A DNA stretch of 64,000 nt, taken from assembly GCA_028874905.1 (NCBI GenBank), contig JAPPGZ010000024.1:1-64000 (forward strand), read 5' to 3'. Below, one piece after another: positions 45,339 through 53,739 of this stretch (the stretch's first letter is position 1; each line of letters opens with the position of its first letter). A program made the translations under genes and the position numbers. The notes below the pieces were generated by a model. The model did not search any database and was not told the DNA's origin. It saw nothing but the letters and a program-made list of their open reading frames with translations. The DNA comes from Gemmatimonadota bacterium. GTDB lineage: Bacteria; Gemmatimonadota; Gemmatimonadetes; Longimicrobiales; Gaopeijiaceae.

Positions 45339-45866
45339 TTGAACCCGGTTCGAGCACTTGTGCTGCTCGCCCTGGCCGTCGCTTCGGCGGGTTGCGCGGG
45401 CGACCGGGCCTCCGGTGTCCTGGACACCATAGCCGGTGAAGCCCGCGCCGCCATCGACGCGTACGTTGACGCCGTGAACGCGCTCGACCTCGATTCGGCC
45501 AGCACGTTCTACTCGGACGCGCCGGGATTCCAGTGGGTCGAGGACGGTGCCGTGCGCTACGGCTCGGCTCGCGAAGCACGCGAGTCACTGGCCGCTCTGG
45601 GCGCGATGGCGTCGTCCACCAGCCTCACCCTGAGCGACCTGTCGGTCACGGCGCTCGGACTGGGCAGCGCCGTCGCGAACTGTCACTTCGACCAGCAGAT
45701 CGGCATCGAGGGCAGGGGCGGGTTTTCATACTCGGGGGCGATGACCATCGTCCTGCGCAACGAAGACGGCCGCTGGCTCTTCGCCTCCGGTCACACATCC
45801 ACGGCTTCGCCCGTGCCTGGCCGCCCTGAGGGAGCGGCGCCCACAGAGCCCCGGGAACGCCCGTGA
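45339..45866 (+). CDS. NTF2-like (SnoaL/DUF4440-type) lipoprotein
   Basis: The product is 175 aa from a TTG 3 nt after the fmdB stop. The lipobox is 'LALAVASAGCAGD'. The mature part 'AAIDAYVDAVNALDLDSASTFYSDAPGFQWVEDGAVRYGSAREARESLAAL' and 'MTIVLRNEDGRWLFASGHTS' follows the cone-shaped NTF2-like fold used by DUF4440/SnoaL-like proteins. Its function is unknown. The stop overlaps the permease start by 4 nt (GTGA). Confidence 0.82.
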   Translation: MNPVRALVLLALAVASAGCAGDRASGVLDTIAGEARAAIDAYVDAVNALDLDSASTFYSDAPGFQWVEDGAVRYGSAREARESLAALGAMASSTSLTLSDLSVTALGLGSAVANCHFDQQIGIEGRGGFSYSGAMTIVLRNEDGRWLFASGHTSTASPVPGRPEGAAPTEPRERP

Positions 45867-47380
45867 CGAACGGCAAGTCCGACGGAGGCGGGACCGGCGC
45901 ACAACAGTCCCCGGGACTCAGCAGGCAGCTGGGACTGCTCGGACTGACCGCGACCGGCATCTGTGCGATGCTGGGTGCCGCGATCAATATCATCCCGATC
46001 ATGCTGCAACGGAACGTCCCCGGGATCGGGCCCCACGTCCTTTCCTCGTACCTCTTCGCCGCGATTCCCGCGCTGGTGGCCGCGCTCGCCTATGCAAGCC
46101 TGTCCTCGGCCATGCCGCGCGCGGGCGGCAGCTACATCTACGTGAGCCGCTCGCTCAGCCCCTACTGGGGGTTCGTGGCCAGCTTCTCGCAGTGGTTCGG
46201 GCTGTCGATCGCGATCGGCGTCGTGTCCTATGTGCTCATTCCCTTCGTGAGGGACATCTTCGATGCCGTGGGATGGGAGGCGATGGCGGCGGCGCTCGAC
46301 ACCGGACCGATCCGGGTCGGCCTCGCGCTCGCATTCCTGTGGACGTTCGTGATGGTGAACGTGCGTGGCCTCGGCGTGTACCAGGTCACGCTCGTTCCGA
46401 TGATGTTCCTCATGTTCGCGCTGGGCAGCGTGGTCATCGTGGCCGGCTTCCTCTTCGATCATGGGGACTTCGGCGCGGCCCTGATGGCCACCGAGGGGCG
46501 GGCCGTCCCGCCCGAGCCCGCCGCTCCCTTCCGCATCGGTCCCTTCCTCGCGGCCGCCGCGCTTCTCTTCTCGAGCTTCATCGGCTTCGACTCCATCGCC
46601 CAGGCGGGTGGCGAGGCCCGCAACCCGGCCCGCAACCTCCCTCTCGCAACCTGCCTCGCCGTCGTCACGGTCGGTGCTTTCTATCTCCTCTTCACGGCCG
46701 CGATCTATCACGCGATCCCCTGGAGTTTCGTGGCCCAGGAGGCGCAGCTCCGCGACCTCACCGCGCCCGGCCTCCTCGGCTACCTGCTTCCCACGGGCTG
46801 GACGGTGGCGATTGTCGCGGGGGCGGCCGTGGCGCTCATCAACGACCTGCCCGCCATGCTGCTCGCCGTCTCGCGCCTCATGTTCGCGTGGGCCAGGGAC
46901 GGGATCTTCCCGCGCATGACCGCGAGCGTGAACGCTCGCTGGCGGACCCCCCACGCGGCACTGCTGGCGAGCGGCCTGATGGCGACGGTGGGCATCCTGG
47001 GAAGCCATCTGGCCGGTGATTTCTTCCTGGGGATCGATATCCTCGTCACCGCGATGCTGGTCAACTTTCTGCTCATGTGCCTGTCGCTGCTGAACCTGGC
47101 CCGCCGCAACCCCGAGCACGCGGCGCGCATGCAGGTGCTCAGGGGCCGCGCGGGCCAGCTTGTGTCCGGTACGGCCGGCGTCGTGCTGCTCACCGTCTTC
47201 CTGGCCGTGCACATCAACAAGGATCTGAGTGCCGACGTGGGCGCCTGGTACTTCCACTCCACGTGGGTGTGGATCGGCGTCATGGCCGTCGCCTCGGCGA
47301 TCTTCTTCGTGCGCGTGGCGCGGATGCGGAGGGAGGGCGCGGACACGGGCGCCCTCTTCCGGGAGCTGCCGCGGGGTTGA
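45863..47380 (+). CDS. APC-family amino-acid permease
   Basis: The product is 505 aa from GTG 45863. About twelve hydrophobic segments are visible, beginning 'LGLLGLTATGICAMLGAAINIIPIML'. The early glycine-rich unwound helix, 'YASLSSAMPRAGGSYIYVSRSLSPYWGFVASF' and 'IGFDSIAQAGGEARNPARNLPLA' (TM6 region) are the APC landmarks. It likely imports an amino acid or related amine by cation symport. It is translationally coupled to the NTF2-like lipoprotein gene and followed by the AKR-Rid fusion. Confidence 0.9.
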   Translation: MTNGKSDGGGTGAQQSPGLSRQLGLLGLTATGICAMLGAAINIIPIMLQRNVPGIGPHVLSSYLFAAIPALVAALAYASLSSAMPRAGGSYIYVSRSLSPYWGFVASFSQWFGLSIAIGVVSYVLIPFVRDIFDAVGWEAMAAALDTGPIRVGLALAFLWTFVMVNVRGLGVYQVTLVPMMFLMFALGSVVIVAGFLFDHGDFGAALMATEGRAVPPEPAAPFRIGPFLAAAALLFSSFIGFDSIAQAGGEARNPARNLPLATCLAVVTVGAFYLLFTAAIYHAIPWSFVAQEAQLRDLTAPGLLGYLLPTGWTVAIVAGAAVALINDLPAMLLAVSRLMFAWARDGIFPRMTASVNARWRTPHAALLASGLMATVGILGSHLAGDFFLGIDILVTAMLVNFLLMCLSLLNLARRNPEHAARMQVLRGRAGQLVSGTAGVVLLTVFLAVHINKDLSADVGAWYFHSTWVWIGVMAVASAIFFVRVARMRREGADTGALFRELPRG

Positions 47381-47437
47381 TGACGGGCGGGGCTGGGAGG
47401 TGTCGGGGGAGATGCCGGTGCCCGTGGGACCATTGAC

Positions 47438-48946
47438 ATGCCCACTTTGCCCATGGAGGTAGAGCGCGCATCGCTGGGTCCGGGACTCGAGGTGTCCCGC
47501 GTCCTGACCGGACTCTGGCAGGTTGCCGACCAGGAGCGGGGTGGCCGGACGCTCGACCCGGAAGCCGCCTCGCGGGCCCTGGAGCCATACGCCGACGCGG
47601 GTCTCGCCAGCTTCGACATGGCGGACCACTACGGCTCGGCCGAGATCATCGCCGGGAGGCTGGCGAAGCGTCGCCGCGATGTCCAGCTCCTCACGAAGTG
47701 GGTGCCCGAGCCGGGGCCCGCGAGCCCGGAGACCGCGGCGGCTGCTGTTGACCGGGCGCTCACGCGACTCGGCACGGACCGTATCGACCTCCTGCAGTTC
47801 CACCCGTGGAGCTACGCGGACCCGAGCTGGCTGGACAACCTCTTCCTGCTCGCCGAGCACCAGGCCGCCGGTCGGATCCTGCATCTCGGACTCACCAACT
47901 GCGATGCCGTCCACCTCGACATGGCGATCCGGAGCGGCGTGCCCATCGTGTCCAACCAGGTGTGCTTCTCGCTCGTCGACCGCCGGGCAGCCGGCACGAT
48001 GTCGCAGGTTTGCCGGGAGCACGGCGTGAAGCTGCTCGCGTACGGGACGCTGGCGGGCGGCCTGCTCAGCGACCGCTGGCTGGGGTGCGCGGAGCCGGCG
48101 ATCGACGAATCGCTGACCTGGTCGCAGATGAAGTACCGTCGCTTCGTCGACCAGGCGGGCGGGTGGGAGCGGTTTCAGGCGCTCCTCGGTACCGCACGCC
48201 GGATCGCGGATCGGCTCGATGTGGCGGACCCGGAGGGGGACCCTAACGTTACGTCAGGGTTGGCGGAAAAGAACGTCTCCATAGCCAATGTGGCCTGCCG
48301 CTACGTGCTCGATCAGCGCGAGGTCGCCGGCATCATCGTGGGTGCGAGACCCGGGGAAAGAACCCACATCGAGGAGAACCTCCGGCTCTTCCGATTCGCG
48401 CTTGACGCGCAGGCGCGCCGGGAACTGGAGGCGGCGTGCGAGGCGCTCCATCCGATCCCCGGCGACTGCGGCGACGAGTACCGGCGTCCTCCCTTCCTGA
48501 CTGCTTCGGGGGATCTCAGCCACCACGTCACGCACTTTCCCGCGCCTTGGCCGGTCACAGCCGGCGGCGGTGCCGCGCGGGTCTCCACGGGGACACCCTG
48601 GGAAGCGCTGGCGGGCTACAGTCGCGCCGTGCGAAAGGGCGACCGGATTCATGTATCGGGCACGACCTCGAGCCATGCCGGCCGGGTGATCGGCGGTCGC
48701 GATCCCGCAGCCCAGACCCATTTCGTCATCGACAAGATCGACGGGGCGCTGCAATCGCTGGGCGGGTCGCTGGAGGATGTCGTGCGCACCCGGATCTTCA
48801 TTCGGGACGGCGTGGAATGGGAGCCGGTGGCACGGGCCCACGGGCTTCGTTTCGCGCACATTCGTCCAGCAAATACGCTCGTGCGGGCGAACACGGTGGA
48901 CGACGACCTTCTCGTCGAGATCGAAGCGGACGCGGAGCTGTCGTGA
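47438..48946 (+). CDS. aldo/keto reductase fused to a C-terminal Rid-like domain
   Basis: The product is 502 aa, too long for a simple aldo/keto reductase. Residues 1 to about 345 form the AKR barrel with the catalytic tetrad visible: Asp and Tyr in 'FDMADHYGSAE', Lys in 'LLTKWVPEP', His in 'LLQFHPWSY'. 'VSNQVCFSLVDRRAAG' and 'IIVGARPGERTHIEENL' bind cofactor. Residues from about 375 are a Rid/YjgF domain ('YSRAVRKGDRIHVSGTTSSHAG', 'IDKIDGALQSLGGSLEDVVRTRIFIRD', 'RPANTLVRANTVDDDLLVEIEADAEL'). The Rid deaminase Arg ('PAR') is replaced here by 'PAN'. The stop overlaps the HAD gene start (GTGA). Confidence 0.88.
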   Translation: MPTLPMEVERASLGPGLEVSRVLTGLWQVADQERGGRTLDPEAASRALEPYADAGLASFDMADHYGSAEIIAGRLAKRRRDVQLLTKWVPEPGPASPETAAAAVDRALTRLGTDRIDLLQFHPWSYADPSWLDNLFLLAEHQAAGRILHLGLTNCDAVHLDMAIRSGVPIVSNQVCFSLVDRRAAGTMSQVCREHGVKLLAYGTLAGGLLSDRWLGCAEPAIDESLTWSQMKYRRFVDQAGGWERFQALLGTARRIADRLDVADPEGDPNVTSGLAEKNVSIANVACRYVLDQREVAGIIVGARPGERTHIEENLRLFRFALDAQARRELEAACEALHPIPGDCGDEYRRPPFLTASGDLSHHVTHFPAPWPVTAGGGAARVSTGTPWEALAGYSRAVRKGDRIHVSGTTSSHAGRVIGGRDPAAQTHFVIDKIDGALQSLGGSLEDVVRTRIFIRDGVEWEPVARAHGLRFAHIRPANTLVRANTVDDDLLVEIEADAELS

Positions 48947-49605
48947 AGGCGTCCGGGTGCTCGGGGAGGCAGCCCGCCGCGCGGTGCTCGCACCCCGGGG
49001 TGATCCTCTTCGACCTGCTATCGGCGCTGCTCGACTCGTGGTCGCTCTGGGACGACATCGCGGGGGGGCGGGGTCCGGGGCGCCGCTGGCGCATGGAATA
49101 CCTGGAGCTCACCTATGCGGCGGGCGCGTACGTCCCCTATCTGGACCTCGTCGCCGACTCGGCGGAGGCCGTGGGCCTGCCCCGCGACTGCGCGCACGAG
49201 CTCGAAGCCCGGTGGGACGAACTCGCTCCGTGGCCGGGCGCCGGCGAGGTGTTGCGCCGGCTGGCGGAGGACAGACCGCTGGGCGTCGTAACCAACTGTT
49301 CCGAAACGATGGGCCGGCGGGCGGCCGATCTCGTGGGCGCGCCATTCGAGGCGGTCGTGACCGCGGAGTCCGCGGGCTTCTACAAGCCCGACGCGCGCAT
49401 CTACGCGGCCGGTGCGAAGGCGATGGGTGCCGCGCCGGCCGAGGTGCTTTTCGTGGCCGGATCTCCGTTCGACGTCATTGGAGCCAGCGCGGCCGGCTTC
49501 GCGGTGGTGTGGCACAATCCGGCCGGCCTGCTGTCGCCTGCCGCGGAAGCGGCCGCCGCCTCCGTCCTCGACGACCTGCGCGAACTGCCTTCCTTGCTGG
49601 CATGA
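48943..49605 (+). CDS. HAD-superfamily hydrolase (2-haloacid dehalogenase-like)
   Basis: The product is 220 aa from GTG 48943, coupled to the AKR-Rid gene. Motif I is 'GVILFDLLSALLDSW', with the nucleophile Asp but no second Asp at +2, as in type II haloacid dehalogenases. 'LGVVTNCSETMG' is motif II, 'SAGFYKPDARIYAAGAKAMG' motif III and 'LFVAGSPFDVIGASAAGFAVVWHNPAG' matches the dehalogenase motif IV region. Helical cap residues lie between. The substrate could be a haloacid or a phosphoester. The N-terminal 15 residues are poorly conserved, so the true start may be slightly downstream. Confidence 0.83.
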   Translation: MKASGCSGRQPAARCSHPGVILFDLLSALLDSWSLWDDIAGGRGPGRRWRMEYLELTYAAGAYVPYLDLVADSAEAVGLPRDCAHELEARWDELAPWPGAGEVLRRLAEDRPLGVVTNCSETMGRRAADLVGAPFEAVVTAESAGFYKPDARIYAAGAKAMGAAPAEVLFVAGSPFDVIGASAAGFAVVWHNPAGLLSPAAEAAAASVLDDLRELPSLLA

Positions 49606-49682
49606 TTCCCCGCGAGGCTTACCTTGACTCCCTGCCCTGGGCTTCTTCCTGCCCAGGACTTCCCTGAAGAAGGTTGATCCCG

Positions 49683-50363
49683 ATGTCCGCTCGCCGTCGC
49701 CTGCTCACTCCGCTCCTGCTTCTGGGCCTTGCCGCCTGCGTGCCCGAGGCCACACTGGAAACCGACGCGCAGAAGGCCAGCTACGGCATCGGCCTGAACA
49801 TGGGCCGGTCGCTCGTCGACGTGATTGAACACGTGGACATGCCCGCGCTGATGAAGGGACTCAACGACGGCCTGGGAGACGTAGGTCCGGCGCTGTCGCA
49901 TGAGGAAATCCAGACGGCCATGACGGCCTTCGGCGACGCGATCCAGGCCGCCGCGGAGGAGGTGGGGAGAGTGGAAGGGGATGCGTTCCTGGCGGACAAC
50001 GGGGCCAGGGAAAGGGTGATGACCACCGAGTCCGGCCTGCAGTACGAGGTGTTGCGGGAAGGGGACGGCCCCGGCATCGAGTCGGGTCAGATCGCCATTC
50101 TGCACTACCGGGGCACGCTCACCGACGGAACCGTCTTCGACTCTTCCTACGACGACGATCCGGCCACCGAGGACCAGCCCGCCAGCTTCGGCGTCGACAA
50201 CGTCATCGCGGGCTTCTCCGAGGCGCTCAAGCTGATGGCGGTGGGCGGCCGCATGCGGGTGGTGATCCCCAGTGAGCTGGCCTACGGCGTGGCCGGAGCG
50301 CCGCCGAACATCGGTCCCAACCAGGTACTCATCTTCGAGATCGAATTGCTGGGGGTGCAGTAG
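49683..50363 (+). CDS. FKBP-type peptidyl-prolyl isomerase lipoprotein
   Basis: The product is 226 aa from ATG 49683, with AAGAAGG upstream; the track TTG start is too close to that site. The lipobox is 'LLLLGLAACVPE'. An N-terminal helical dimerisation domain ('KASYGIGLNMGRSLVDVIEHVDMPALMKGLND') is followed by the FKBP catalytic domain ('SGLQYEVLREGDGPGIESGQIAILHYRGTLTDGTVFDSSYD', 'ELAYGVAGAPPNIGPNQVLIFEIELLGV'). This is the Mip/FkpA layout. It helps fold exported proteins. Confidence 0.93.
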   Translation: MSARRRLLTPLLLLGLAACVPEATLETDAQKASYGIGLNMGRSLVDVIEHVDMPALMKGLNDGLGDVGPALSHEEIQTAMTAFGDAIQAAAEEVGRVEGDAFLADNGARERVMTTESGLQYEVLREGDGPGIESGQIAILHYRGTLTDGTVFDSSYDDDPATEDQPASFGVDNVIAGFSEALKLMAVGGRMRVVIPSELAYGVAGAPPNIGPNQVLIFEIELLGVQ

Positions 50364-50377
50364 GCTCGCGCGCGGGC

Positions 50378-51751
50378 TCACGCGTCACGCGCCCGTCGCC
50401 CCGCGAGCAGGTAGAACACGAGTCCGGCGCCGATGACCAGTGGGGCCATCGCGGCCTCTGCCGGCCGGTCGATCGCGATGTACACCAGGGTCCACAGCGT
50501 CAGCCCGATGTAGACGAGCGGCGTGACCGGGAACCCCCAGGTGCGGTACGGGCGGGGGGCATCGGGCTCTCGCACGCGCAGAATGATGACCCCGGCGACC
50601 GCCAGCAGGCTGTTCAGCCCGAGGGTGAAGCCGGCGAAGACGAGGATCGACTCGAACGAGGCAGTGACGATGAAGGTGAGCGTGAGCGCGGCCTGGGTCA
50701 CGATCGCAATCGCGGGAATGCCGTGGCGGTTGACCCGGCTCAGCCGCCGGAAGGCCTGGTAGTCCTCGCCGATCACCTGGAGCACACGCGGTCCGGCCAT
50801 GACCATCGCGCTCACCGTGGAGACCAGCAGCGTGGCCAGGGTGACGCCCATGATCGCTGCTCCCACGGGGCCGAAGACATGGGTCGCGGCCACGTAGCCG
50901 ACCTCCAGCCTTCCCTCCAGCTCCGCCATCGGGGCCGCGCGCAGGAAGGCGTAGTTCAGGGCGGCGTAGAGCACCATCACGAGCAGCGTGCCGGCGCCGA
51001 GCACCCGGGGAAGGGTGCGGCCGGGGCGCCGCACCTCTCCCGTGAGATAGGTGGCCGCGTTCCAGCCCGTGTAGGCGTAGGAGACGTAGATGAGGGAGAC
51101 GGCGAAGGCGCCGCTGAGGACCAGCGCGCCGTCGCCCCGGACGGGGAGAAGCGACACGGTCTGCGGCGTGTCCACCATCGTGGCGGCGGCCACGCAGAAG
51201 GCGGCGATCAGCACGACCTTCACCGTCGTGAAGGAGCGCTGGAGGAAGCTGGAGTTGCGGTGGGTCGTGGCGTGGATCCAGGTGAGCGCGACGACCAGCC
51301 CGGCCCCGAGCCAGGTAGGCGACAGGGTGGGGAAGACGGAGGCGAGGTAGGTGCCGAAGGTGATGGCGGCCAGGGCGGTTGGGGCCGCGAAGCCGATCGT
51401 GGCGGAGATCCAGCCCGATATGAACCCGGCGACCGGATGGTAGATCCGCGACAGGAAGGTGTATTCGCCTCCCGACCTGGGAATTGCCGCCCCGAGTTCG
51501 GCGTATGAGATCGCGCCGCAGAAAGCCGCCACCCCGCCGACCACCCAGAGCAGGAGCAGGGGGAAGGTGGACTGGAGGTCGAGCAGCTGGAACCCCAGGC
51601 TGGTGAACACGCCGGTGCCGATCATGTTGGCGACCACTACCGACAGGGCTGCGTAGGGTCCGTAGCCCCGCGCAGGGGCCGCGGCACCGGTGGCCGACCC
51701 TGCGGCACCCTTGGCGGACCCTGCGGAGCCGTTCGCGCGCACGCCGTTCAT
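50378..51751 (-). CDS. APC-family amino-acid permease (LAT/CAT-like)
   Basis: The product is 457 aa from ATG 51751, with GGGAGGTGA upstream; the track start adds 19 spurious residues. After a Gly/Ala linker comes TM1 'AALSVVVANMIGTGVFTSLGFQL' (GxG motif), then 'ISYAELGAAIPRSGGEYTFLSRIYHPVAGFISGWISATIGF' and TM6 'SYAYTGWNAATYLTGEVRRPGRTLPRVL'. Twelve helices end with 'APLVIGAGLVFYLLAGRRA'. It is an amino-acid/polyamine transporter distinct from the one at 45.9 kb. It diverges from the SLOG gene. Confidence 0.92.
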   Translation of the reverse strand: MNGVRANGSAGSAKGAAGSATGAAAPARGYGPYAALSVVVANMIGTGVFTSLGFQLLDLQSTFPLLLLWVVGGVAAFCGAISYAELGAAIPRSGGEYTFLSRIYHPVAGFISGWISATIGFAAPTALAAITFGTYLASVFPTLSPTWLGAGLVVALTWIHATTHRNSSFLQRSFTTVKVVLIAAFCVAAATMVDTPQTVSLLPVRGDGALVLSGAFAVSLIYVSYAYTGWNAATYLTGEVRRPGRTLPRVLGAGTLLVMVLYAALNYAFLRAAPMAELEGRLEVGYVAATHVFGPVGAAIMGVTLATLLVSTVSAMVMAGPRVLQVIGEDYQAFRRLSRVNRHGIPAIAIVTQAALTLTFIVTASFESILVFAGFTLGLNSLLAVAGVIILRVREPDAPRPYRTWGFPVTPLVYIGLTLWTLVYIAIDRPAEAAMAPLVIGAGLVFYLLAGRRARDA

Positions 51752-51822
51752 TGGCGCGTCACCTCCCGAGTTGCGAGATTGGGGCCTCCAATACTCTCCT
51801 GTTCGCACGGTTCGATCCAGCG

Positions 51823-52443
51823 GTGAATCAGCTACCCATTGTCGGAGTCATGGGCTCGGGCGCCCGCGCGCACGCAGATCTTGCCGCGCCGTTGGGGCGC
51901 CGTCTGGCCCGGTTGGGCGTTCACCTGCTGACCGGAGGCGGGCGCGGGGTCATGGCGTCGGTCTCTCGGGCGTTTGCGGAGGTGGAGGGGCGTGCGGGCC
52001 TGGTGATAGGGATTCTCCCGCACCTGGAGGAAGACGGCGGGCCGGCCTCGCCGCCGGGGTATCCCAACCGCTGGGTCGAGCTGCCGATCCGCACACAGTT
52101 GGGTAAGGAGGGCGCAGAGCCCGATTCCCGCAACCACGTCAACGTGCTCACGTCGGATGTGGTTGTGGCGCTGCCCGGCAGCTCGGGCACGGCCTCGGAA
52201 GTCGACCTGGCCCTCAGTTACGGCCGCCCCCTGATTCTCCTGGGCGATCTCGGGCGGGCGCGGAATCTGCCCCGGCCGGTCGCCACCGCCTCGACCGTCG
52301 ACGAGGTCATCGCGTTCGTCGGTCGTTCGCTGATCGATGCGGGCCCGCCGCCGTCCGCGCTCGAGGCAGACCCGCCGCCCGCCGCCCAACAGCAACAACC
52401 CGAAGCTCATGCCCCCCCGCCCGAGGGCGGTGCCCAGCAGTAG
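51823..52443 (+). CDS. SLOG/LOG-like Rossmann protein (lysine-decarboxylase-like fold)
   Basis: The product is 206 aa from GTG 51823; an ATG at 51751 in the track would overlap the divergent permease start. 'VGVMGSGARAHADLAAPLGRRLARLGVHLLTGGGRGVMASVSRAF' contains the GGGxGxM loop and 'VALPGSSGTASEVDLALSYGRPLILLG' the PGGxGTxxE-type loop of the LOG/SLOG fold. The family includes cytokinin riboside monophosphate hydrolases and nucleotide-binding sensors. The C-terminal tail ('PPPAAQQQQPEAHAPPPEGGAQQ') is low complexity. The aminotransferase start lies 7 nt downstream. Confidence 0.83.
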   Translation: MNQLPIVGVMGSGARAHADLAAPLGRRLARLGVHLLTGGGRGVMASVSRAFAEVEGRAGLVIGILPHLEEDGGPASPPGYPNRWVELPIRTQLGKEGAEPDSRNHVNVLTSDVVVALPGSSGTASEVDLALSYGRPLILLGDLGRARNLPRPVATASTVDEVIAFVGRSLIDAGPPPSALEADPPPAAQQQQPEAHAPPPEGGAQQ

Positions 52444-52450
52444 TCTCGCA

Positions 52451-53626
52451 ATGCACCCGCCAACGCCCTCCCAACCACCCCGCCTCGGCGGCATCGTCGG
52501 CTTCTCGATCGATCGCGTCGCGCAGGCCGCCGAGGCCGACGCCGAAGTCCTCCGCCTGGAGAACCTCGACACCGACGTCCCTCCGCCCCGGGCCGCGATC
52601 GAGGCCACCCGAGCCGCCGTCGGTCTCGATGACGCCAACAGCTACCTCCCCTTCCTGGGGGGTGCCGAATTGCGCGCAGCGGCCGCCGCGCACGTGAGCC
52701 GGCTGAGCGGCGTCCCCTACGACCCGGACACGCAGACGATCATCACGGCCGGCGGCACCGAGGGGCTGTTCAACGCGCTGCTGGCACTCATCGAGCCGGG
52801 CGACGAAGTCGTGGTCACCGACCCCACCTACGCGGGTATGCTCTACCGCGTCCGCCTGGCGGGCGGCGTAGCCCGTTTCGCGCCCCTACTGATCCGTGAA
52901 GGGGGCTGGGCGCTGGATCTCGACCGCTTCCGCGACGCCGTCACCGACCGCACCCGCGTGATCTTCCTCATGAACCCGTCCATCCCGTCGGGCGCGGTGC
53001 TGACTCGCGAGGACTGGGACGAAATCGCCGGCGTGTGCACCGAACGCGGGATCTGGCTCCTCTACAACGCCGCGATGGAGCGCATCCTCTTCCGCCCCCG
53101 CCGCTACATTCACCCGGCGAGCGTGGGCGGACTCGCGGACCTCACGATCACGGTCGGCTCCGTGTCCAAGGAATACCGCATGATCGGTTGGCGCGTCGGC
53201 TGGGTGACCGGGCCGCGCCGGATCATGAACCGCATTGGGTTGGTAAGCATCTACAATGTCGTCACACCCGTGGGAATCGCGCAGCCCGGTGCGCTGGCGG
53301 CCCTCGTTGAGCCTGCGGGAGGAGGCGTGACGGACGCGGTCGCGGAGTGGGAGCGCAGGCGCGACACCGTGCAGGCGGAGCTGGACGGTCTTCCCGTCGT
53401 GCGCGCGGACGGCGGCTGGTCGCTCCTGGTGGACACGGGAGCGCTCGGCTAGGACGGGGCGGAGGCGTCGGCGCGGCTGCTGGAGCACGGCAAGGTGGCG
53501 GCCACGCCCATGACCCACTGGGGCCGAAAGAACGCGGCCCAATTCGTGCGGATCGTCTTCAGCAACGAGCCGGTGGAGCGCTTGCGGGGGCTGGGGGAGC
53601 GGTTCGGGCGGGCACTGCAGCTCTGA
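52451..53626 (+). pseudogene. class I/II aminotransferase interrupted by an in-frame TAG
   Basis: From ATG 52451 the frame gives a normal fold-type I aminotransferase: 'TIITAGGTEGLFNALLALIEPGDEVVVTDPTYAGM', 'RVIFLMNPSIPSGAVLT' and the PLP Lys in 'TVGSVSKEYRMIGWRVGW'. It stops at TAG 53450-53452, right after 'LLVDTGALG'. The same frame then continues without another stop for 57 codons as 'DGAEASARLLEHGKVAATPM', 'THWGRKNAAQFVRIVFSNEP' and 'VERLRGLGERFGRALQL', the expected C-terminal domain, ending at TGA 53624-53626. One base change (for example TTG to TAG) would explain it. It is a recent nonsense mutation, a sequencing error or readthrough; which one cannot be told from sequence alone. Confidence 0.82.
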
Positions 53627-53660
53627 GGCCGCCGGGCCGGATACTTAACACTATTGTTCA

Positions 53661-53739
53661 GTTTCAGCTGAAACGTCCTGCTTCGCGTTTCACCTGAAAC
53701 GTCCTCCCGCCGAAATACTAAACCAACACGTTTAGTATT
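53661..53739. repeat. intergenic palindromic element, copy B (convergent junction)
   Basis: Two copies of GTTTC-N4-GAAAC (53661-53674 with AGCT; 53687-53700 with ACCT) are each followed by GTCCT and have a period of 26 nt. Then comes a perfect 10-bp inverted repeat, AATACTAAAC (53714-53723) and GTTTAGTATT (53730-53739), around CAACAC. The right arm overlaps the last codon and stop of the metallo-hydrolase gene. On the minus strand this would be a hairpin followed by a short T-run, so a weak terminator is possible. Both motif types also occur in copy A. Confidence 0.62.

Noticed and set aside
45791-48022. 743-aa minus-strand ORF opposite the permease and AKR-Rid genes
   Set aside because: It is low-complexity His/Arg/Glu-rich translation, complementary to genes with intact motifs. 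It is a shadow.
49636-49657. CCTGGGC / GCCCAGG inverted repeat before the FKBP gene as a terminator
   Set aside because: The stem is only 7 bp and has no T-run, so it is weak. It was not listed as a feature.
53450-53452. TAG in the aminotransferase as a recoded amino acid
   Set aside because: Selenocysteine uses UGA. Pyrrolysine recoding needs pyl genes and there is no hint of them; a nonsense mutation or sequencing error is simpler.
53661-53700. GTTTC...GAAAC repeats as a possible CRISPR array
   Set aside because: There are only two adjacent copies of a 14-19 bp motif with a 12-nt spacer. This is too short and too few, and no cas genes are present.
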